From Thermoplasmata archaeon (lineage in GTDB: Archaea; Thermoplasmatota; Thermoplasmata; Lutacidiplasmatales; UBA184), in assembly GCA_021828715.1 (NCBI GenBank), contig JAJZDF010000063.1:1-5272 (forward strand): a DNA stretch of 5,272 bases, read 5' to 3'. The notes beneath the pieces are model-generated. The model did not search any database. It worked only from the letters and a program-made list of their open reading frames with translations, and was not told where the DNA came from. Each line of letters begins with the position of its first letter. The first letter of the stretch is position 1. The translations under genes were made by a program, and so were the position numbers. Below, piece by piece: positions 1-3,940 of the stretch.

Positions 1-2074
1 AGGGCGTCGACCGACAACAGCTCGCCCACGAGCGCGCTGACGTGCTCACCGAGCTCACCGGCGCGACGGCGGCACCCCCGTCGGAGATGTCGTGGGCTGC
101 CGCGACCCATCCGCGCGAGCCCGCCCGGAGGAGCGCCTCCCCCGCCGCCCGGAGGGCCGGCGGATCCGGGGCCGGCACCCGGAGGCCCCGGAGCCCTCGA
201 CGACGGGCCCAAAGGGATCCGCCGAGCTCCGGTCGGGTCCGTCCGAGCAGGTAGAGCGGATTCCCCTCCGCCTTCAGGTCGGACGTCGTCGCGTGACGGA
301 GGTCGGGGACGATACCGGTCGCCATCAGGACGGGCGTCGGCGGGATCTCGGCGCCGAGGCCGCCGTTGTAGAAGCTGACGTTGCCCGACGGGACCGCGAA
401 ATCGAGCGCGGCGGCGGCGCGGGCCATCCCCCGGGTGACCCGGGCGAAGTCGCCGAGGACGCGCGGGTCCTCCGGGGTACCGAAGTTGAGGCAGTTTGTG
501 AACGCATCCGGGCGGGCGCCGACCGCGTACAGGTTCCGCGCCGCCTCCTCGACGACGAGCGCCCCGCCGCGGGCCGGGTCGTCCCGGCATGCCCACGGCT
601 GGGCGGCGACAGCAATCGCGAGCCCGCGCCAGCGGTCGGGGAGGGGGCGAAGGACGGCCGCGTCGCCGTGGCTCGGAGAGATCACCCGCCCGTGCAGGGG
701 GTAGATCGCGGTCCGGCCCTGGACCGCATGGTCGTAGACCCGGATCACCGGTTCGCGGGAGACGGAGTCGGGCGCCAACACCAGTTCCTCGACCAGCGCG
801 GGAAGGTCCTCGTCGGGGACGGGGGGCGCCGTCCCCGTCGCCGGTCGACGGGCGCGCACCGGCCGGTGGAGCGGCGCCGGGTCGACCCGGAAACCGAGCC
901 GGAGCCGGGCGACCGGGGACCCGTCCCATCCGATCTCCTCGAACGGCCCGTCGACGACCTCGCCGAGCGGGGTCGCGGGGACGTCGTAGCGTCGGAACAG
1001 GTCCAGGAGCGGGCGGAGGTGACGCGGCCGGACCTCGAAGACCATCCGTTCCTGCGATTCGGAGACCCAGGCCTCCCACGGAAGCAGCCCGGGCTCGCGG
1101 AGCGGGACCCGGGCGAGGTCGAGGCGCATCCCGAACCCGCCGGCGTAGGCGAGCTCCCCGAAGGCGGAGGCGATCCCGCCCCCGCCGAGGTCCTTGAGGG
1201 CGCGCACCAACCCACGGTCGAACGCTTCGAGGGAGGCGTGGATGAGCGGCTCCTTCATGATCGGGTTCCCGAGCTGGACCGCCCCGCGGGACTCGGACTC
1301 GCTGCGCGCGGTGAGCGGGCGGGAAGCGAACGCCACCCCGCCGATGCCGTCCCGACCGGTCCGGCCCCCGACGAGCACGAGCGGATCCCCCGCGGCCTGG
1401 GCCCGGTTTGGCAGCAGCCGCGCCGTAGGCAGGAGGCCGACGCAGCCGACGTTGACGAGGGGGTTCACGACGTAGCCCGGGTCGAAGTAGATCCCGCCGC
1501 TGACCGTCGGCACCCCGACGCGGTTGCCGTAGTCGCGGATCCCCGCGATGACCCCGTTCGCGAGGTAGCGGGGGCTCTTCACGCCCGGTGGGAGCTCGCC
1601 GTCGGGCCGGTCGAGCGGACCGAAGAAGAGCGGGTCGGCCAAGGCGATCGGTTGCGCACCGACGGCGAGGACGTCGCGCAGGATCCCGCCGATGCCCGTC
1701 GCGGCCCCGCCGTACGGCTCGACCGCCGACGGGTGGTTGTGCGACTCGATTCGGAGCGCGTAGGCGTAGCCGTCCCCGAACTCGAGGACGCCGGCATCCC
1801 CGGTGCCGAGGACCCGCCGGGGGCGCAGCGCACCGAACGCCCGGCGGAGGAACGGTCGGGAGCTCTTGTAGCTGCAGTGCTCGCTCCAGCTCTGGGCGAG
1901 GCCGGCGAGCTCGACGTCCGTCGGGTCCCGCCCCTCGCGCCGAAAGTAGCGTTGGATCGCCGTCCGCTCCCGGGCGTCGAACCCGAGGCCGCGGCGCCGC
2001 GAGAGCTGCTCCAGCTCCGCCGCGGAGGCGTCTCGCACCGGCAGGACGCTGACCGACGGGGCCCATTCCGGCAT
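1..2074 (-). CDS. purL: Phosphoribosylformylglycinamidine synthase subunit PurL (partial, C-terminus beyond the left edge)
   Basis: PurL is the ATP-dependent synthetase subunit of the cytosolic PurLQS complex. It converts FGAR to FGAM in de novo purine synthesis, using ammonia released from glutamine by PurQ. The reading frame starts at ATG 2074 and stays open to the edge (691 codons; small-type PurL is usually 700-760 residues). Visible family motifs are WSEHCSYKSSR (residues 63-73, with catalytic His66), ESHNHPSAVEPYGGAATGIGG (110-130; metal and ATP binding), GRTGRDGIGGVAFAS (237-251), DLGGGGIASAFGELA (295-309), TNCLNFGTPEDP (526-537), SGNVSFYN (563-570) and AAHDISDGG (659-667). The two AIRS-like halves are therefore both represented. 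The start lies 3 nt after the purS stop with no clear Shine-Dalgarno sequence, suggesting translational coupling. After residue 670 the frame stops resembling PurL and becomes Ser/Cys-rich (see findings), so a frameshift or sequence error near base 60 is possible. The family assignment is secure; the state of the C-terminus is not. Confidence 0.95.
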   Translation of the reverse strand, partial: MPEWAPSVSVLPVRDASAAELEQLSRRRGLGFDARERTAIQRYFRREGRDPTDVELAGLAQSWSEHCSYKSSRPFLRRAFGALRPRRVLGTGDAGVLEFGDGYAYALRIESHNHPSAVEPYGGAATGIGGILRDVLAVGAQPIALADPLFFGPLDRPDGELPPGVKSPRYLANGVIAGIRDYGNRVGVPTVSGGIYFDPGYVVNPLVNVGCVGLLPTARLLPNRAQAAGDPLVLVGGRTGRDGIGGVAFASRPLTARSESESRGAVQLGNPIMKEPLIHASLEAFDRGLVRALKDLGGGGIASAFGELAYAGGFGMRLDLARVPLREPGLLPWEAWVSESQERMVFEVRPRHLRPLLDLFRRYDVPATPLGEVVDGPFEEIGWDGSPVARLRLGFRVDPAPLHRPVRARRPATGTAPPVPDEDLPALVEELVLAPDSVSREPVIRVYDHAVQGRTAIYPLHGRVISPSHGDAAVLRPLPDRWRGLAIAVAAQPWACRDDPARGGALVVEEAARNLYAVGARPDAFTNCLNFGTPEDPRVLGDFARVTRGMARAAAALDFAVPSGNVSFYNGGLGAEIPPTPVLMATGIVPDLRHATTSDLKAEGNPLYLLGRTRPELGGSLWARRRGLRGLRVPAPDPPALRAAGEALLRAGSRGWVAAAHDISDGGAAVAPVSSVSTSARSWASCCRSTP

Positions 2075-2077
2075 GGA

Positions 2078-2350
2078 TTAGGCCGGTTCGATCGGGTGGA
2101 CCGTCACGCGGTGGATCACGGGGTTCGCGAGGAGGCGCTCGACCGCTTCCTCCGCGAGGCGTCGGGCCTCGCGACGGGAGACGCCGGGGAACCGGAGGAC
2201 GAAGATCCGGGCGGTCGAGACCCGCGGTACGGGCGCGATCCCGAGCAGCCCGAGCGACTTCTCCACGCTCTCCGCCTCGGCGTCGATGACCCCGGGCTTC
2301 AGCTCGATGCGCACCTCGACGTCGGTCGTACGGGCGGCGGACCGGACCAT
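2078..2350 (-). CDS. purS: Phosphoribosylformylglycinamidine synthase subunit PurS
   Basis: This 90-residue protein has the usual length and features of PurS, the small dimeric subunit that bridges PurL and PurQ and is thought to help ammonia transfer within the FGAM synthase complex. The segment VEVRIELKPGVIDAEAESVE (residues 11-30) is the characteristic first strand plus the LKPGV.D motif. A middle strand, RIFVLRFPG (48-56), and a helix rich in Glu/Ala (RREARRLAEEAVERLL) precede a C-terminal strand, HRVTVHPIEP. The ATG at 2350 leaves about 10 residues before the first strand, normal for the family. It is the first gene of the leftward unit, with purL 3 nt downstream. An AT-rich element about 27 nt before the ATG suggests a leaderless transcript. 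Confidence 0.93.
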   Translation of the reverse strand: MVRSAARTTDVEVRIELKPGVIDAEAESVEKSLGLLGIAPVPRVSTARIFVLRFPGVSRREARRLAEEAVERLLANPVIHRVTVHPIEPA

Positions 2351-2374
2351 CGGCCCGGCCTACGGACGGGCGCA

Positions 2375-2380
2375 GATAAT
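2375..2380 (-). promoter_or_regulatory. Possible TATA element for a leaderless purS transcript
   Basis: On the minus strand the bases GGATTATCT form a short AT-rich island in very GC-rich surroundings. The ATTATC core is centred about 27 nt upstream of the purS ATG. Archaeal TATA boxes sit about 26 nt before the transcription start, so initiation would fall on or next to the start codon. The match to the archaeal consensus is weak, and a longer-leader alternative exists at 2447-2452 read on the minus strand (TATAAA). Confidence 0.4.
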
Positions 2381-2440
2381 CCTGCCCCCGCCGTGGGCCC
2401 CCGGCCGGTCGCTCCGGACCGGGCCCGCGACGGCGGTCAT

Positions 2441-2453
2441 AAAACCTTTATAG
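2441..2453 (+). promoter_or_regulatory. TATA-box promoter for the rightward three-gene unit
   Basis: AAAACCTTTATAG is the clearest AT-rich element of the intergenic region. TTTATA (2447-2452) matches the archaeal TATA box, and the preceding A-run with CC could be part of a BRE. Transcription would start near 2475, leaving about 20 nt of leader before the ATG at 2497, which holds a G-rich stretch (GGTGGGGGG, 2479-2487) that may act as a weak Shine-Dalgarno sequence. The complement reads TATAAA, so the same element could also drive purS leftward with a leader of about 75 nt. Confidence 0.6.
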
Positions 2454-2496
2454 ACCACCCTTATCGGCCCGCCGGCGCGGTGGGGGGCCGGCCTCG

Positions 2497-2670
2497 ATGG
2501 AGGAGTTCATCTGCAGTGTCGAGTTCCTCCGCGGAGGGACCGTGTTCTATGCCCGCGTATCGAGCGAGGCCGGTGGCGTGCGGGAGTATCACAGCCCCTC
2601 CTCGTCCGATGTGATCGATCAAGTGATCAGCGACCTCCAAGAGGAGTTCGAGTCCGCCCCCGCGGCGTAG
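2497..2670 (+). CDS. Small conserved-looking protein of unknown function (57 aa)
   Basis: The frame begins with MEEFICSVEFLRGGTVFYAR and ends at TAG 2668-2670. I do not recognise the family. The protein is acidic and soluble. The N-terminal half alternates in a beta-hairpin pattern (FICSVEFL, then GGTVFYARVSS), followed by VREYHSP and a predicted amphipathic helix from about residue 36 to 52 (SSDVIDQVISDLQEEFE). There is no signal peptide, membrane segment or Cys/His metal cluster. It is well placed to be real: a TATA box lies 45-50 nt upstream, codon third positions are mostly G or C, and it shares strand with the next two genes (55 nt to the next start). Without homologue comparison it could still be a chance frame, but promoter placement and composition favour a gene. 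Confidence 0.65.
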   Translation: MEEFICSVEFLRGGTVFYARVSSEAGGVREYHSPSSSDVIDQVISDLQEEFESAPAA

Positions 2671-2716
2671 CGAGGACGGGGCCGGGCATTCGCTGTCGGG
2701 CGGAGAGCACACGCGC

Positions 2717-2721
2717 GAGGT
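2717..2721 (+). promoter_or_regulatory. Shine-Dalgarno sequence of the Lrp/AsnC-like gene
   Basis: GAGGT lies 4 nt before the ATG at 2726 and complements the CCUCC-containing 3' end of archaeal 16S rRNA. It supports that ATG over any later start. Confidence 0.5.
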
Positions 2722-2725
2722 TTCC

Positions 2726-3067
2726 ATGGAAAAGCCAACCGTATCCAAACCACCGGTGAGCGTGGCGGTCGAGAGCGCGTTCACGAAAGTCTGGGGGAAC
2801 GAGCACGTCGTGGCGCTCATCGCCCTCAAGGTCGAGACCAGCGAGGCCGACACCGTCGCCGCCGAAGTCGCGCGGTTCGCCGAGGCGGAGGATGTCTTCC
2901 TCGTCACGGGCGACACCGACATCTTCGTCAAGGTCCGCTTCCCGCACTATGACGGGCTCAAGGAGTTCGTACTCCGTCGGCTCCCGGGGGTGCGCGGCAT
3001 CCGGGAGACGAAGACGCTCCTGGTCGTCACGGCGTACAAGGAAGGAGGGGAGACCCGCTCCGCATGA
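2726..3067 (+). CDS. Stand-alone Lrp/AsnC ligand-binding (RAM) domain protein
   Basis: The 113-residue product matches the C-terminal effector-binding domain of Lrp/AsnC regulators. From about residue 27 it shows the alpha-beta sandwich order: strand HVVALIALKVE, a helix (TVAAEVARFAEAE), then VFLVTGDTDIFVKVRF (57-72), containing the family's vtGdyDl-like turn, a helix (YDGLKEFVLRRL) and the final strand GVRGIRETKTLLVVTAYKE. There is no N-terminal helix-turn-helix; residues 1-26 are a short extension. Such stand-alone RAM proteins in archaea and bacteria form dimers or higher oligomers that can bind amino acids and are thought to modulate full-length Lrp partners. That role here is inferred from the family. 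It overlaps the next gene by 4 nt (ATGA), indicating co-translation. Confidence 0.85.
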   Translation: MEKPTVSKPPVSVAVESAFTKVWGNEHVVALIALKVETSEADTVAAEVARFAEAEDVFLVTGDTDIFVKVRFPHYDGLKEFVLRRLPGVRGIRETKTLLVVTAYKEGGETRSA

Positions 3068-3381
3068 ACGCCCCGTCCCCGACCGTCCCGGCGCTCGGCG
3101 ACTCCGAGGCCGTCGTCTCGATCGGCGCGTCGCCCGACCCGTCCCTCACCCCTCTGCTCGAGTCGCTCGCGGAGCTTGCCGATGACCTCTCGGTCCCGCG
3201 GAACCTCCGACGGGGCGCGCAGGCGGCAAAGCAGGAGCTCACCCGGGCCCGTGTCGCGCTCGACGTGCGCGTCGCGAGCGCCGTCGCGGTCCTCGACGAA
3301 CTCGCCGGCGACCCGAACCTGCCGACGCACGGCCGGACCGCGATCTGGTCGATCATGTCGGCCTTGGAGAGCCTTCAGTGA
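3064..3381 (+). CDS. UPF0147 family protein
   Basis: The 105-residue protein carries the signature of the archaeal UPF0147 family, a mostly helical small protein of unknown function. Conserved segments are LLESLAELADDLSVPRNLRR (residues 31-50), a middle helix ending in VRVASAVAVLDELAGDPNLP (68-87), and HGRTAIWSIMSALESL (89-104). The family is usually about 90 residues; the first 27 or so residues here are a non-conserved extension. The ATG overlaps the stop of the RAM-domain gene (ATGA, 3064-3067), which supports the long start. A GGAGG lies at 3044-3048, 15 nt upstream, somewhat far for a Shine-Dalgarno sequence. It is the last gene of the rightward unit; the tRNA promoter follows. Confidence 0.9.
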   Translation: MNAPSPTVPALGDSEAVVSIGASPDPSLTPLLESLAELADDLSVPRNLRRGAQAAKQELTRARVALDVRVASAVAVLDELAGDPNLPTHGRTAIWSIMSALESLQ

Positions 3382-3398
3382 GTCGCACGGTGGATAGG

Positions 3399-3408
3399 CT
3401 GAAATACA
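3399..3408 (+). promoter_or_regulatory. Likely TATA element for the tRNA-Lys gene
   Basis: CTGAAATACA is the only AT-rich patch between the UPF0147 stop and the tRNA. Its centre near 3405 predicts a start near 3430, leaving a leader of about 10 nt before the mature 5' end for RNase P to remove. The match to the consensus is partial. The same promoter could also serve rpoH and rpoB, since no separate TATA box is evident between the tRNA and rpoH. Confidence 0.45.
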
Positions 3409-3462
3409 CCGGCCGGGTCCTGACGGTTCGGAGCGGTCGCGGGCCCGTAGCTCAGCTAGGCA

Positions 3463-3493
3463 GGCCGCGCGGGTACCCGGGCGGCCCTACAAA
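3463..3493 (+). other. tRNA-Lys intron 1, in the D arm (about 31 nt)
   Basis: Removing 31 nt between A21 and G22 restores the D stem. Sequence identity at the ends makes 3462-3492, 3463-3493 and 3464-3494 equivalent. The intron folds into a hairpin, GCCGC (3464-3468) with GCGGC (3481-3485), continued by CGG/CCG around a GTAC loop. Outside it, exon bases TAGG (3457-3460) pair with intron CCTA (3486-3489), forming the 4-bp central helix of a bulge-helix-bulge. The 5' bulge is CAG (3461-3463). The 3' side is CAAA before the D stem, one base longer than standard and facing AGC, so this is a relaxed BHB. Strict cutting two bases into each bulge would give a 29-nt intron and a D loop longer by two A residues; I cannot exclude that. 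Confidence 0.82.
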
Positions 3494-3531
3494 GAGCATC
3501 CGGCTTTTAACCGGGTGGTCGGGGGTTCGAT

Positions 3532-3566
3532 CGAGCCATCCCGCGGCGACGCGGGGGCTCCGGACG
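3532..3566 (+). other. tRNA-Lys intron 2, in the T loop at position 59/60 (35 nt)
   Basis: The junction fits the canonical archaeal BHB splicing motif exactly. The outer helix is the T stem GGGGG/CCCCC. The central 4-bp helix is TTCG (3526-3529) with CGGA (3561-3564), including one G-U pair. The 5' bulge is ATC (3530-3532) and the 3' bulge is CGT (3565-3567). The inner helix GAGCC (3533-3537) pairs with GGCTC (3556-3560) and, after a 2-nt bulge, continues as CCCGCG (3540-3545) with CGCGGG (3550-3555), closed by a GCGA (GNRA) tetraloop. Cutting after the second base of each bulge, the usual position for the archaeal splicing endonuclease, yields the T loop TTCGATT. Boundaries one base either way give equally good 7-nt loops, but the BHB geometry favours those given. 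Confidence 0.88.
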
Positions 3567-3591
3567 TCCCCCCGGGCCCGTCCCACTCCTC

Positions 3592-3595
3592 GGAG
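3592..3595 (+). promoter_or_regulatory. Shine-Dalgarno sequence of rpoH
   Basis: GGAG lies 6 nt before the ATG at 3602, within the 21-nt spacer after the tRNA 3' end. It supports this ATG as the start and argues against a longer frame reaching back into the tRNA. Confidence 0.55.
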
Positions 3596-3601
3596 CACTC
3601 C

Positions 3602-3937
3602 ATGACCCCCACCACCTCCCGTCGCAAGTCCCGCACCCGGAAGGACGAGAAGACCGCCCCCGCGCGCCCGTTCGTCGCGCACCTGTTGGCCCCGGCCCAC
3701 GAGGTGCTGAGCGAGGAGGAGTCGCGGCGGATCCTCGAGGGGCTCAGCACGGCACCGGACCGGATGCCGAAGATCTTCGTTTCCGACCCGGGCCTGCAGG
3801 CCGATCCCAAGTTCGTGGCCCTGCGCGACGCCGGCGAGCCGCTCGTCGGGCGCCTGGTCCGCATCCGCCGCCCGAGCCAGACGGCCGGCACGGCGACCGC
3901 GTACCGCGTCCTGATCGCCCCGGTCGGAGGGATGTAG
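3602..3937 (+). CDS. rpoH: DNA-directed RNA polymerase subunit H (Rpb5 C-terminal homologue)
   Basis: RpoH is the small archaeal polymerase subunit equivalent to the C-terminal domain of eukaryotic Rpb5; it sits at the downstream-DNA jaw of the enzyme. This 111-residue protein contains the expected core. Segment FVAHLLAPAHEVLSEEE (residues 24-40) matches the usual hxLVPkHexLseeE start. RMPKIFVSDPG (56-66) matches the LPKI...DP motif, and VRIRRPSQTAGTATAYRVLI (89-108) matches the iRkSpTAGe..yYRlV end. Most archaeal RpoH proteins are about 75-85 residues. The excess here comes from a Lys/Arg-rich N-terminal tail (residues 1-22) and a longer loop between DP and the final strand pair (ADPKFVALRDAGEPL). 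The frame is open further upstream into the tRNA, but GGAG and the ATG fix the start. The stop lies 3 nt before the rpoB start, as in the usual archaeal rpoH-rpoB order. Confidence 0.92.
   Translation: MTPTTSRRKSRTRKDEKTAPARPFVAHLLAPAHEVLSEEESRRILEGLSTAPDRMPKIFVSDPGLQADPKFVALRDAGEPLVGRLVRIRRPSQTAGTATAYRVLIAPVGGM
3926..3930 (+). promoter_or_regulatory. Shine-Dalgarno sequence of rpoB, inside rpoH
   Basis: GGAGG lies 10 nt before the GTG at 3941, overlapping the last codons of rpoH. With the 3-nt intergenic gap it supports GTG as the rpoB start; a TAG in the same frame at 3935 excludes any earlier start. Confidence 0.55.
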
Positions 3938-3940
3938 GCC

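Larger units (their letters stand above)
3441..3580 (+). tRNA. tRNA-Lys(UUU) with two introns (D arm and T loop)
   Basis: The gene has three exons: about 3441-3462, 3494-3531 and 3567-3580. Joined, they give a 74-nt tRNA with a complete cloverleaf. The acceptor stem GGGCCCG (3441-3447) pairs with CGGGCCC (3573-3579), with discriminator G3580. The D stem is GCTC (3450-3453) with GAGC (3494-3497). The anticodon stem TCCGG (3499-3503) pairs with CCGGG (3511-3515) around the loop CTTTTAA, anticodon TTT at 3506-3508. The T stem is GGGGG (3521-3525) with CCCCC (3568-3572). Tertiary identities fit: T8-A14, G15-C48, G18-G19 in the D loop, T54-A58. CCA is not encoded (TCCC follows). The unspliced sequence cannot close its D or T arm. 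Reading it as a pseudogene is unlikely, because the distant 3' acceptor and T-stem halves match exactly. rpoH starts 21 nt downstream. Confidence 0.93.

Noticed and set aside
92..2614. An open frame of 840 codons on the plus strand
   Set aside because: It lies antisense to purL and purS, is dominated by Arg/Pro/Gly/Asp, and has no recognisable domain. Long antisense frames are expected at this GC content.
2461..2931. Minus-strand open frames opposite the 57-aa and RAM-domain genes
   Set aside because: They overlap better-supported plus-strand genes and show no family motifs.
3463..3486. GC-rich perfect hairpin as a terminator or operator (contains the palindrome CGGGTACCCG)
   Set aside because: It lies within the tRNA D arm and is explained as the intron stem; it has no following T-run.
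3441..3540. The tRNA as a degenerate pseudogene ending shortly after the T-loop bases
   Set aside because: Exact complements of both the acceptor stem and T stem occur at 3568-3579, and the intervening bases form a BHB intron, so the gene is split, not decayed.
3515..3601. Upstream ATG at 3515 as the rpoH start
   Set aside because: It would begin inside the tRNA anticodon stem. GGAG plus ATG at 3602 gives a start closer to the family length.
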